From: an uncultured Sphingomonas sp.
Lineage (GTDB): Bacteria > Pseudomonadota > Alphaproteobacteria > Sphingomonadales > Sphingomonadaceae
Length of the DNA: 57,738 nucleotides
Assembly (NCBI GenBank): GCA_913775025.1
Contig: CAJYJW010000343.1
Location: 1-57,738 of the forward strand
Reading direction: 5' to 3'
Made by a program: the position numbers and the translations under genes
Part shown: piece after piece, positions 45,181 through 54,326 of the stretch
How positions within the stretch are numbered: the first letter of the stretch is position 1
Layout of the letters: each line of letters begins with the position of its first letter
Notes under the pieces: model-generated
What the model was told of the DNA's origin: nothing
Seen by the model: the letters and a program-made list of their open reading frames with translations, nothing else
Databases searched by the model: none

Positions 45181-46248
45181 TCAGGAACGGGCGGCGGGGC
45201 CGAAGGCGCCGGGGCGGGCGGCATCGTCGCCCTCGGCCCAGTCCACCAGCAGGGTCAGCACACGGCGCAGCGCCTTGTCCTGCTCCGCCACCTGTGCCTC
45301 CAGTGCCGCGATGCGGGTGAGGAGGGCGGCATCGGGGGAGGATGCAGAGGCATCCGCCATCGCCGCCTCCAGCGCCACGATGCGCGCGCGCAGTGCGTGA
45401 TCGGGCGCGCCCTCCGCCACGGCGGGCGTTTCCGCGTCCCGCTCCATGTCCTCGGTCACGGCGGCCACCGCATCGGCATCGATCTCAGCCAGATCCTCGA
45501 TCGCGCCGTGCAGCAGCAGCCGCGTCGCCAGCGTGTTGATGGTGCGCGGGATGCCGCCGGTCGCCTTATGCAGCGCCTTGCACGCCGCCTCGGTGAAGCG
45601 CGGGCGGCCCGTCCAGCCGACCAGCGACAGGCGGTGCTCCAGATACTGGCGCACCTCATGCTCCTCGATCGGATCGAGGTGATGGGTCGCGATCACGCGC
45701 TGGCGCAGTTGCTCCAGGCTCTCGGCCTTCTGCAGCTTGTCGCGAAACTCGGGCTGGCCGAGCAGTACGATCTGCAACAGCGATTCGCCGCCCGCCTGGA
45801 AGTTGGAGAGCATCCGCAACTCCTCCAGCGCGGAGACGGGCAGGTTCTGCGCCTCGTCCACGATCAAAAGCGCGCGCTTGCCCTCGCGCATCTGCTGGTG
45901 AAGGAAGCGTTCGATCCGGTCGAGGAGCTGCGCCTTGGCCATGCCGTCGACAGCAAGGCCGAAGCCCTGCGCCGCCAGCCGCAGCATGTCATCCCCCTCC
46001 ACCTGCACCGACACCAGCCGCACCGCCGTCAGCCGGGCCTTGTCGATCGTCGCCATCAGGTGGCCGACCAGCGTGGTCTTGCCCGCGCCGATGTCGCCGG
46101 TGATGACGATGAAGCCCTCGCCCTGCGCCATGCCGTAGCCCAGATAGGCCATCGCCTTCCGGTGGGTCGCGCTGTCGAAGTAGAAGGCCGGATCGGGCGT
46201 CAGCTGGAAAGGCCGCCCCGTCAGGCCGTAATGGTCAGTGTACATCAT
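45181..46248 (-). CDS. XrtA-associated ATPase (ExeA-like AAA)
   Basis: YGLTGRPFQLTPDPAFYFDSATHRKAMAYLGYGMAQGEGFIVITGDIGAGKTTL. Confidence 0.92.
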   Translation of the reverse strand: MMYTDHYGLTGRPFQLTPDPAFYFDSATHRKAMAYLGYGMAQGEGFIVITGDIGAGKTTLVGHLMATIDKARLTAVRLVSVQVEGDDMLRLAAQGFGLAVDGMAKAQLLDRIERFLHQQMREGKRALLIVDEAQNLPVSALEELRMLSNFQAGGESLLQIVLLGQPEFRDKLQKAESLEQLRQRVIATHHLDPIEEHEVRQYLEHRLSLVGWTGRPRFTEAACKALHKATGGIPRTINTLATRLLLHGAIEDLAEIDADAVAAVTEDMERDAETPAVAEGAPDHALRARIVALEAAMADASASSPDAALLTRIAALEAQVAEQDKALRRVLTLLVDWAEGDDAARPGAFGPAARS

Positions 46249-46282
46249 CGCGTCTCCGCCACCGCTATCGCGTGGGACCGGT

Positions 46283-47890
46283 TTAGAAAATGTAGCGCAT
46301 ACCCAAAAGCAGCGCGCCGGAAACGTCCGTATCGAAGCCATTCGCTTCATAGGCATAAAGGCCGACCGCGGCATTCGCGCTGAGATGATCGCCGAAAGTG
46401 CGATAATAGTTGGTCGTGGCGCCCCCACTCTTCACGTCGACGGCACCCGGAATACCGCTTTTGTAGTAATCGCCGTAAAGCGCGAAATCCAGGCCGGACG
46501 TCTCCGTCAATTTCCGGCCGATATTGCCCTGCACCGACCAGCTTTCGTCCCTGAGCCCGTCCAGCGAGAACAGCCCGGCGAAGCGCGGCGCGAGATAGCG
46601 CCGTTGCGCGTAGCCGCCGCCTGCGCCGTACGTCCATCGCCCGGTGCGACCCGAATAGAGCGCGAAAATGCCGCGCGCGCGGAAGACGCCGCTGTTGGCG
46701 GACTGGAAGACCCCGTTCAGGCACCCGCCCGTACCCGGCGTCGCGCCGATCACGCAGCCGGTGAAGCTGTTGCCGAACGGGTTGCGATTCAGCACGAACT
46801 GCGTCGGCAATGCCGCCAGCCCGCGGGTCAGCCCGCGCCCGAACGTGTCGATCTGGTCGTAGACGACGACCTGCAGACCCGAACGCTGATTGATCCGCCA
46901 GTCGAACGATCCTGTGAAGCTGGCGCCGCCATAGCGATAGCCTGCCCGCGCGATCAGCGTCGTGCGCGGACTCGGCCGCCAGAGCACGCCGCCGTCATAG
47001 ATCAGCCCGTCCGTATCGTAGGCGAGCAGGCGGGGCGAATTGGGGTCTGTGACGAAACGACCGCCCCGCACCACCGGCACGCCGTTCGCATCAAGCAGCG
47101 GCGCGCGGTGGCTCGCCTCGATCCGCTCGTAGCCGATGCCGCCCAGCAGCGCGACCGTGGGGGAGATCGGCACCGTCACGTCGCCGCGCACGAACCGCCC
47201 CTCGTACCGCTGGTCGAGCTGGCGGGCATCCTCGCGATCGTAGCCGGCGGACAGCGTCCAGCCGAACGGCAGCGGACCCGGCCGCATCCCCACGCTGGCG
47301 GCAAGGCTGTGGTTGGTCGAACGATCGAACGAGGCGAGGCGAGGCTGGCCCGGCGCGGCCGTGAAACCCACGCTGTCCTTCACCGTCACATAGCCGAACC
47401 GGTAGCTGGCGGCGACATCGAGGTTTCCGATCCGTTTCGCCAGCGTCGGGCCGACGTACAGGCCGTAGATTTGGGACAGGTTGGACTGGTCGCCGATCAG
47501 CAGCTGCGGCGCCGGCCCGCGAATATCGGTGCGCGCGCGGGTGGCGAGCGCGCCGCCTTCCAGCGAGAGCAGGTTCGGCACCAGACCTACCCGCCCGCGC
47601 GCCAGCCCGGTGTGGATATCCTGATCGGCAAGGCCATCGCCCCAGCCGAAGCGATGCTCGTAGCGATAGTCGATCGTGGCGGAGGCATTGCGCGAGTCCA
47701 CGCTCGCCTGCACGCCCGCCGCCAGCGCGGTATAGGTGTTGGTGCCGCGCCGGTTACGCCCGGCGATATCGACGTCGATGACCTGCTGCACTTCGAGATA
47801 GGGCGCCACGACGGCGCGGCGCGTCTGCGCGGGCGCACCCGCGAGCAGGGCCGCCCCCGCACCCGCCAGCAACGCCGTCGATCGCTTCAC
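46283..47890 (-). CDS. XrtA-system outer-membrane beta-barrel protein (TIGR03016-like)
   Basis: GTG start; signal sequence; PYLEVQQVIDVDIAG; C-terminal LLLGMRYIF. Confidence 0.85.
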   Translation of the reverse strand: MKRSTALLAGAGAALLAGAPAQTRRAVVAPYLEVQQVIDVDIAGRNRRGTNTYTALAAGVQASVDSRNASATIDYRYEHRFGWGDGLADQDIHTGLARGRVGLVPNLLSLEGGALATRARTDIRGPAPQLLIGDQSNLSQIYGLYVGPTLAKRIGNLDVAASYRFGYVTVKDSVGFTAAPGQPRLASFDRSTNHSLAASVGMRPGPLPFGWTLSAGYDREDARQLDQRYEGRFVRGDVTVPISPTVALLGGIGYERIEASHRAPLLDANGVPVVRGGRFVTDPNSPRLLAYDTDGLIYDGGVLWRPSPRTTLIARAGYRYGGASFTGSFDWRINQRSGLQVVVYDQIDTFGRGLTRGLAALPTQFVLNRNPFGNSFTGCVIGATPGTGGCLNGVFQSANSGVFRARGIFALYSGRTGRWTYGAGGGYAQRRYLAPRFAGLFSLDGLRDESWSVQGNIGRKLTETSGLDFALYGDYYKSGIPGAVDVKSGGATTNYYRTFGDHLSANAAVGLYAYEANGFDTDVSGALLLGMRYIF

Positions 47891-48777
47891 GCGCCATATC
47901 CATAATAGCTGGCGAAGCGGCTGCGGCCGAGCCCGGCGGTGGTCGCGTTCAGCAACAGGCGGATATCGGCGCAACCCTCCAGCAGCTTCAGCGCATCGCG
48001 CAGTTCACTTTCGCCTGTCTGGTCGGCGCGGACGATCATCATCGTCTGGCCGACATGCAGCGCCAGCACCGATGCGGGCGACGCCGCCAGCGCCGGCGGC
48101 GAATCGAAGATGGTGATGCGGTTCGGCTTGGCGCCCAGCGCCTCCACCACCGTGCGGGTGCGGTCGGCGGCGATCAGCTCGGTCGCCTCATTATGCGGCT
48201 GCCCCGCCGGCATGACGGACAGGCGGCCGAGATCGGTCCGGATCACGCAGGCCTCCGGATCGAGCGTCGGGTCGGCGATCACGTCCATCAAGCCCGGCCC
48301 CGCCTCCAGCCCCAGCGTGGAGAGGACGGACGGCTTGGCGACATCGGCATCGACCAGCAGCACCTCATAATCGCGCTCGTTCGCCATCGAGAGCGCGAGG
48401 TTGACCGCGCAGAAGGTCTTGCCCTCATTCGGCACCGCGGAGGCGACGAGGATGCGGCGGCTGCGCGCATCGCCCCCCTCGATCGCGTTCAGCAGCAACT
48501 GCCGCTTCACGATGCGAAACTCCTCCGCCAGCGCGCTGACGGGCGCGTCGGGCAGGATGTAGCCTGCATCACGCAACTCTTCCCGGTCGATCGTGCCGAA
48601 GCGACCGGGGTGGGGCGCAGCGGCCAGCGGCAGCCGCGCGACCACCGCCTCGACCGGCGGCGGGGGCGGGAGATCGACGGACGGGGCGGGGCGCGCCGCA
48701 CGGGCCACGCCGAAATCGTAAACCTCGGCCGCGCGCTCCAGCAGGGAGGGGCGTTTCGGGTTGCTGTTCATCTGCAT
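47887..48777 (-). CDS. XrtA-associated tyrosine autokinase (CpsD/CapB family)
   Basis: LVASAVPNEGKTFCAVNLALSMANERDYEVLLVDADVAKPSV. Confidence 0.9.
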   Translation of the reverse strand: MQMNSNPKRPSLLERAAEVYDFGVARAARPAPSVDLPPPPPVEAVVARLPLAAAPHPGRFGTIDREELRDAGYILPDAPVSALAEEFRIVKRQLLLNAIEGGDARSRRILVASAVPNEGKTFCAVNLALSMANERDYEVLLVDADVAKPSVLSTLGLEAGPGLMDVIADPTLDPEACVIRTDLGRLSVMPAGQPHNEATELIAADRTRTVVEALGAKPNRITIFDSPPALAASPASVLALHVGQTMMIVRADQTGESELRDALKLLEGCADIRLLLNATTAGLGRSRFASYYGYGA

Positions 48778-48784
48778 TGCCCCC

Positions 48785-50329
48785 TCAGGCCATCAGGCCA
48801 CGCTGAACGAACTCGACCAGCAGCAGCAGCGCGAAGCAGCCCGCCAGCGCCCCGGCCCCGCCCGCGAACCACATCAGCCGGCGGCGACGCTCCACCACCG
48901 CGGCGGGCATCACGACTTCCGCCACCGAACCGAGCACCGGCAGCCCCATCGATCGCGCCAGCCGTTCAGGCGTAGCATAGGTCGCGCGCAACTGCCCCTG
49001 GGCGAAGGCCGCGCCGATGCCACCGGCGATTCCAAGCACCAGCACCAGCGCCAGCAGCAGCGGGCGGTTGGGCGTGGCCGGCACGCGCGGCAGCGCGGGC
49101 GGATCGATCACGCGAAAGCTGATCGCATCTGTGCGCGTCGCTACGTCGTTACGCAGGCGCACGTCCTCGCGATCACTCAACAGCTTGTCATATTGCGCCT
49201 TCAACACGTCATAGTCGCGATTGAGCCGGGCCTGCTCGGCAGCGATGCCGGGCTCTTCGGCCTGCTTGGCGGCGAATTGCGCCATGTCGCTGGTGATCTG
49301 TGCGCGACGCGCGGTGAGCGCGGCGACGGTCGCCTGCTTTTCCGCCATCATTGATCGCAACGTCATGTACATCGGGTTGGGCGTGCTGCCGGCCACCACC
49401 CCGCCGCGCCCTTCAGCGGCCGCCGCCCCGCGCAGACGCGCGATCTGCTGGCGGGCGGCAATCACGTCCGGATGCGCCTCGGTCCAGCCCTTGGCCTGAT
49501 CGTCGGAGATCTGCGCCTCCAGCGCCGCGATGCGTCCGCGCGCGCCGCCCACGCCGCCACCGCCCGCCACGGGGGACGCGATCGTAGCGGGGGTGCCGCC
49601 CATCTGCCCGCTCAGCGCCGAGAGAGAGCTTTGCGCAGCGGCGAGGTTCGTTTCGACATCCTGCAATTCGCCCCGCGCCGTATCCATCCGCTGCGCGATC
49701 GAACCTACGCCGGGCAGCATGCCGACATATTTCTGCTCGAATTCCGCGCGGGACTGCTCAGCTTCGCGCAGGCCCTTTTCGCGCCGCGCCAGCTCCCCAT
49801 CCAGGAAGGCGATCGTCTGGCCGTTTTCCTGCCGGCCGCCGGCCAGCCCCTCGGCCACGAACAGATCGACGAGCTTGCCGGCCACCGTCTGCGCCAGCCG
49901 GGCATTCTGCGCATCGGTCAGCCCGCCGCCGCTGGTCCGCACGCCGATCTCGAACATATTGTCCTGCGGCGACTTCACCGTGATGTTGCGCTGCAGGCTG
50001 GCGACCATGCCCGCCACATCGCGATCACTGCCCGCCTGCGCCGCCAGATCGGTGGACCGGACGATCTTCTCCAGATTTTCGGCGGAGGTCAGCGTCTGTC
50101 GCACCTGATCGATGTCGGCCATCTGCTGGCCGGTGGAGATGCCGACCTTCTCCGGCAGCAGCGATTGCATCTGGACGTACAGGCGCGCGCTGCTCTCATA
50201 GGCGTTGGGGATCAGCGCCACTACCAGCCAACCGGCCAGGCAGATCGCCCACATCACCCCCAGCGCCAGCCAGCGCCTGCGCCACACCATGTGCATGGCG
50301 ATCCTGATCTCGTCGTAGATGCCGCTCAT
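48785..50329 (-). CDS. XrtA-system polysaccharide chain-length determinant (Wzz/GNVR family)
   Basis: N-terminal Wzz TM, long coiled coil, RVIDPPALPRVPATPNRPLLLALVLVLG. Confidence 0.9.
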   Translation of the reverse strand: MSGIYDEIRIAMHMVWRRRWLALGVMWAICLAGWLVVALIPNAYESSARLYVQMQSLLPEKVGISTGQQMADIDQVRQTLTSAENLEKIVRSTDLAAQAGSDRDVAGMVASLQRNITVKSPQDNMFEIGVRTSGGGLTDAQNARLAQTVAGKLVDLFVAEGLAGGRQENGQTIAFLDGELARREKGLREAEQSRAEFEQKYVGMLPGVGSIAQRMDTARGELQDVETNLAAAQSSLSALSGQMGGTPATIASPVAGGGGVGGARGRIAALEAQISDDQAKGWTEAHPDVIAARQQIARLRGAAAAEGRGGVVAGSTPNPMYMTLRSMMAEKQATVAALTARRAQITSDMAQFAAKQAEEPGIAAEQARLNRDYDVLKAQYDKLLSDREDVRLRNDVATRTDAISFRVIDPPALPRVPATPNRPLLLALVLVLGIAGGIGAAFAQGQLRATYATPERLARSMGLPVLGSVAEVVMPAAVVERRRRLMWFAGGAGALAGCFALLLLVEFVQRGLMA

Positions 50330-50341
50330 CGCGTACTCGCC

Positions 50342-51001
50342 CTAGAAGACGCTCGTGGGGATGATGATGACGTCGCCCGGCTCCAGCCGCACATTGGCGG
50401 AGGCGTCACCCCGCTTCAGCAGCCGGTCCAGCCGCACGCCATATTCCTTCTGCGTGCCGGTCGCCTTGTCGAACCGCACCAACCGCGCGCGATTGCCGGC
50501 GGCGTAATCGTTGAGCCCGCCGACCGCGATCATCGCATCCAGCAGCGTCATGTTGGCGCGGTAGGGCAGCGACGCCGGCTTCTCGGTCGCGCCCACGATC
50601 CGCACCTGCTGCGAATAGGTGCCCGAGAAATTGTCGACGATCACCGAAACGATCGGATCTTTGATATAGGTCGACAGCGCCTGCTTGATGTCGGCGGAAA
50701 GTTGCGCCGGCGTCTTGCCCACGGCCGGCATGTCCGCGATCAGCGGCGTGGTGATCCGCCCGTCGGGCCGCACCTGCACCTTCGCGCCCAGTTCCGGATT
50801 GCGCCAGACGAAGACGGTCAGCTGATCCAGCGGGCCGATCAAATAATCCTCGCCCGGCTTCTCCGCCGTCTCGACGAAGGGCGCGGGCGGAAGCTGCTGC
50901 GTGCTTCCCCCGGCGCATCCGCCAAGATTGGCCGCGCCCGCCAGCACTATAGCCGCCCACGCGACATTGCCCGACTTCATCATCGCCCCAAGAACCCCCA
51001 T
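50342..51001 (-). CDS. XrtA-system polysaccharide export lipoprotein (Wza-like)
   Basis: Lipobox LGGC; DYLIGPLDQLTVFVWRNPELGAKVQVRPDGRITTPLIADMPAVGKTP. Confidence 0.9.
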   Translation of the reverse strand: MGVLGAMMKSGNVAWAAIVLAGAANLGGCAGGSTQQLPPAPFVETAEKPGEDYLIGPLDQLTVFVWRNPELGAKVQVRPDGRITTPLIADMPAVGKTPAQLSADIKQALSTYIKDPIVSVIVDNFSGTYSQQVRIVGATEKPASLPYRANMTLLDAMIAVGGLNDYAAGNRARLVRFDKATGTQKEYGVRLDRLLKRGDASANVRLEPGDVIIIPTSVF

Positions 51002-51082
51002 GATCGCCCGCGCCCGATTCAGCGGCCCCGATGGAATCGTCAAGTCTCCCCATGGCGCGGGACAGGTGAATATTGGGTTAGG

Positions 51083-52324
51083 TTAGCCGATATCGGGTTG
51101 CCCGACGAGTATCTCCCGCGCGGGCGGATGGCCGAGGAAGGCCTGCGGTGATGCGGTGGCGCCATAGGCCCCCGCCAGGAAAAGCGCGATCACGTCCCCC
51201 ACCTCGGCGCGCGGCAGCGCCACCTTGTCCGCCAGCCGGTCAATCGGGGTACAGAGGCATCCGACGACGCTCACCGTCTCGTCTGCCGGGTCGTTCAGCC
51301 GGTGCGCCACCGCCACCGGATAGTTGCGTTTCACGACCGTGCCGAAATTGCCGCTGGCGGCAAGCTGATGGTGCATGCCCCCGTCCACCACCAGAAACAC
51401 CTCGCCGTGGCTCGTCTTCCGATCGACCACGCGGGTGAGATAGACCCCCGCCTCGCCCACCAGCCAGCGCCCCAACTCGATGGCGAAGCGCGTCTCCCGC
51501 AAGGCGGGCGCGCGGGCGGCGAGGGTCTCCGTGAGCGTCGCACCGACGACTGCCACGTCCAGCGGGGCATCGCCGGGGAAGTAGGGGATGCCGAAGCCGC
51601 CGCCCAGATTCACCAGCGGCGGGGATGCCCCCGCCTGCGCCGCCAGCGCGCCCGCCAGCCGCACGGTCGCGGCCTGCGTTTCAGCGATGGCGGCGGCGTC
51701 CAGCGCCTGCGATCCGGCGAAGATATGGAAGCCGCGCCAGTCCGCCCCGGCGGCGATGATCCGCCGCACCAGATCTGCAGCGCGTGCCTGATCGACGCCG
51801 AACGGTTTCGCCCCGCCCGCCATCCGCATGCCCGATCCGCGAATTTCGAAATCCGGGTTCACCCGTACCGCCAGCTTCGGACGGATGCCGATGCGGCCGC
51901 CGATCGCCAGCGCGCGCTCGGCCTCGCCCTCCGATTCGAGGTTCAGCGTCACGCCAAGCCGGATCGCCTCCTCCAGCTCCCGCTCACGCTTGCCCGGCCC
52001 GGCGAAGGAGATATGCTCCGCCGCCATGCCCGCCGCGATCGCACGGCCCATTTCGCCGGCGGAGGCGACGTCGATCCCATCCACCAGCGGCACCATCGCG
52101 GCGGCGAGCGGGGCATAAGGATTGGCCTTGATCGCGTAATGCAGCGCGACTTGCGGCGGCATCGCGGCGCGGAACGCGGCGATGCGCGCGACGATGGCGG
52201 CCATGTCGTAGGCGAACAGCGGCGTATCGCCTGCCTCGGCGATCAAGGCGGGGATGGTTTGGCCACCCACCTTCAGCGCCTGGCCCTGCGCGAACCACGC
52301 CGGTATCGGCCCCATCGGTTTCAT
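51083..52324 (-). CDS. PLP-dependent decarboxylase, exosortase A-associated
   Basis: LysA/Orn-Dap-Arg fold: LHYAIKANPYAPLAAAMV; HIFAGSQ; LGGGFGIPYF. Confidence 0.9.
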   Translation of the reverse strand: MKPMGPIPAWFAQGQALKVGGQTIPALIAEAGDTPLFAYDMAAIVARIAAFRAAMPPQVALHYAIKANPYAPLAAAMVPLVDGIDVASAGEMGRAIAAGMAAEHISFAGPGKRERELEEAIRLGVTLNLESEGEAERALAIGGRIGIRPKLAVRVNPDFEIRGSGMRMAGGAKPFGVDQARAADLVRRIIAAGADWRGFHIFAGSQALDAAAIAETQAATVRLAGALAAQAGASPPLVNLGGGFGIPYFPGDAPLDVAVVGATLTETLAARAPALRETRFAIELGRWLVGEAGVYLTRVVDRKTSHGEVFLVVDGGMHHQLAASGNFGTVVKRNYPVAVAHRLNDPADETVSVVGCLCTPIDRLADKVALPRAEVGDVIALFLAGAYGATASPQAFLGHPPAREILVGQPDIG

Positions 52325-53868
52325 CGTCTGTCCCCCGCATGGGCATCGCGCAAGGCGACGCGATCGAGCTTGCCGTTGGCGTTGCGTGGCAGATCGCTTG
52401 CCCACACAATATCGCGCGGCTGCATGAACCCCGGCAACGCCGCCTTCAGGGCTGCGCGCAAGGCATCCTCATCCCCGCCATCGCCGCGCGCGATCAGCAG
52501 GATCGCCTGCCCCAGCCGTTCGTCCGCCACGCCCAGCGCCACCGCCTCCGCCGTCACGCCGCTGGCGACCGCCGCCTCCTCCACCTCGGTGGGCGAGATG
52601 CGGTTGCCGGCGCTCTTGATCATCTCGTCGTCCCGGCCGACGAAGCGGAGCAGGCCGTCCGCCCCGCGCACCACCGTATCGCCGGACCAGACCGCCGTAC
52701 CCCCCGAACGGGCGATTGCCGGCGCGGGGCGGAAGCGTCGCGCCGTCCGCTTCGCATCCTGCCAATACCCCTGCGCCACCAGCGGCCCGGCATGCACCAG
52801 CTCGCCCGGTTCGTCCGCCGCCGCCTCCGTACCGTCGGGCCGCAGCACGAGGATCTCGGCGAAGGGGATCGCATCGCCGATCGAATCCGGCTGCGCATCG
52901 ATCAGCGCGGGGGGCAGGTAGGTCGATCGGAACGCCTCGGTCAGCCCGTACATCGAATAGAGATCGGCTTGCGGAAACAATGCCCGCAACCGCCGCACCA
53001 GGGGCGTCCCCAGCCGCCCGCCGGAGTTCGTCAGCCGGCGTAGGGATGCCGCCGCCTCGTCCGGCCAGGTCGCCTCCGCCAGTTGCAGCCACAGCGGCGG
53101 CACGCCCGCCAGCGTGGTGATGCGATGCTTGGCAACGGCGCGGATAACGTCGCGCGGGGTGAGATAGTCCAGCGTCACCGCGCAACCGCCCGCCGCCCAT
53201 GTCGAGAGCAATTGGTTCTGCCCATAATCGAAGCTCAGTGGCAGCACGCACAGCGTACGGTCGTCCGCCCGCAGATCGAGATAATGCGCCACACTGACCG
53301 CGCCCAGCCATAGGTTCGCATGGCTGAGCATCACGCCCTTGGGGCGGCCGGTGGAGCCGGAGGTGTAGAGTATCGCGGCCAGATCGGCCGGATCGGCGAC
53401 GGAGGGCCGTAGCGACTCCTCGTCGCCCTCCAGCAGAGCCGCCTCCTCCTCGATCAGCAGGCGAGCGCCCGCCGGCACGTCGCCCGCCGCCAGCGTGGCG
53501 GCGCGGCCAGCCCCCGCGATCAGCAATACAGCGCCGCTGTCATCCAGAATGTGCGCTACCTGCGCACGCTTCAGCAGCGGGTTTACCGGCACATGCACCA
53601 GCCCTGCCCGCGCGCATGCCAGCGGTAGCAGGCTGGCCGTTCGCGTTTTCGCCAGCCACGATGCGATCCGGTCGCCCGGGCGTGCGCCGTGCGCCAGCAA
53701 CGCCGCCGCCAGCCTGCCTACGCCCGCGTTCAGCCCCGCATAATCGAGGGTGCCGGTGCGATCGATCAGGGCGGGCGCATCCCCCGCCCCCTCCAGCGCC
53801 AGATGGCCGAGCGGCCGGGCCACCGGGTCTGCGGCCACGCGGCCGGTTTCGTCTCGCAACAGATTCAC
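52321..53868 (-). CDS. acyl-CoA ligase (AMP-forming), exosortase A-associated
   Basis: AILYTSGSTGRPKGVMLSHANL; SMYGLTEAF; GTG start. Confidence 0.9.
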   Translation of the reverse strand: MNLLRDETGRVAADPVARPLGHLALEGAGDAPALIDRTGTLDYAGLNAGVGRLAAALLAHGARPGDRIASWLAKTRTASLLPLACARAGLVHVPVNPLLKRAQVAHILDDSGAVLLIAGAGRAATLAAGDVPAGARLLIEEEAALLEGDEESLRPSVADPADLAAILYTSGSTGRPKGVMLSHANLWLGAVSVAHYLDLRADDRTLCVLPLSFDYGQNQLLSTWAAGGCAVTLDYLTPRDVIRAVAKHRITTLAGVPPLWLQLAEATWPDEAAASLRRLTNSGGRLGTPLVRRLRALFPQADLYSMYGLTEAFRSTYLPPALIDAQPDSIGDAIPFAEILVLRPDGTEAAADEPGELVHAGPLVAQGYWQDAKRTARRFRPAPAIARSGGTAVWSGDTVVRGADGLLRFVGRDDEMIKSAGNRISPTEVEEAAVASGVTAEAVALGVADERLGQAILLIARGDGGDEDALRAALKAALPGFMQPRDIVWASDLPRNANGKLDRVALRDAHAGDRR

Positions 53869-54014
53869 GTCTCGCTCCTCGGAGGCGGGGATAGCCTCTT
53901 GCGGCAGCCGGGGGAACCGTGGGGTTAACGCGGGACGCATCCGACCGCTGATCGCTTGTCGATCACGCCCGCAACGGGTACGTCCCGCGCCACCATATGT
54001 GTGGGGGACGCGGC

Positions 54015-54287
54015 ATGGCGATACTGGCGGATGGGACGACGGTGGAGGCGACGGTCCGCGGGGTGCTGCGCGACGTACTGGGGCTGGGCGCGCGCGCCGA
54101 TGCGATCACCGCCGAGACGCCGCTGTTCGGATCGCTGCCCGAACTCGATTCGATGGCGGTCGCCGGCCTCCTGACCGAGCTGGAGGACCGGCTGGACATC
54201 GTGATCGAGGATGATGAGGTGGATGGCGAAATGCTGGAAAGTTTTGGCGCGCTCGTTGCCTTCGCCGAAAGCAAGGTTCGCGGCTAG
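54015..54287 (+). CDS. acyl carrier protein, exosortase A-associated
   Basis: LFGSLPELDSMAVAGLLTELEDRLDIVIEDDEVDGEMLESFGALVAF (DSM phosphopantetheine site). Confidence 0.85.
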   Translation: MAILADGTTVEATVRGVLRDVLGLGARADAITAETPLFGSLPELDSMAVAGLLTELEDRLDIVIEDDEVDGEMLESFGALVAFAESKVRG

Positions 54288-54290
54288 GCG

Positions 54291-54309
54291 GCGGGGGTAT
54301 AGCCCCCGC
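54291..54309. terminator. hairpin between the convergent ACP and kup genes
   Basis: GCGGGGG-TATAG-CCCCCGC, no long T tract. Confidence 0.4.
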
Positions 54310-54326
54310 ACGCCGGGCGATGCCGC

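Noticed and set aside
37870-53940. Long ORFs opposite the XrtA locus, ilvE and asparagine synthase (for example 39053-40882, 43078-44430, 45001-46383, 46238-47905, 49472-51151, 51302-52921 on +)
   Set aside because: GC-rich antisense shadow ORFs; Arg/His/Pro-rich with no domain signatures, while the opposite frames encode clear families.
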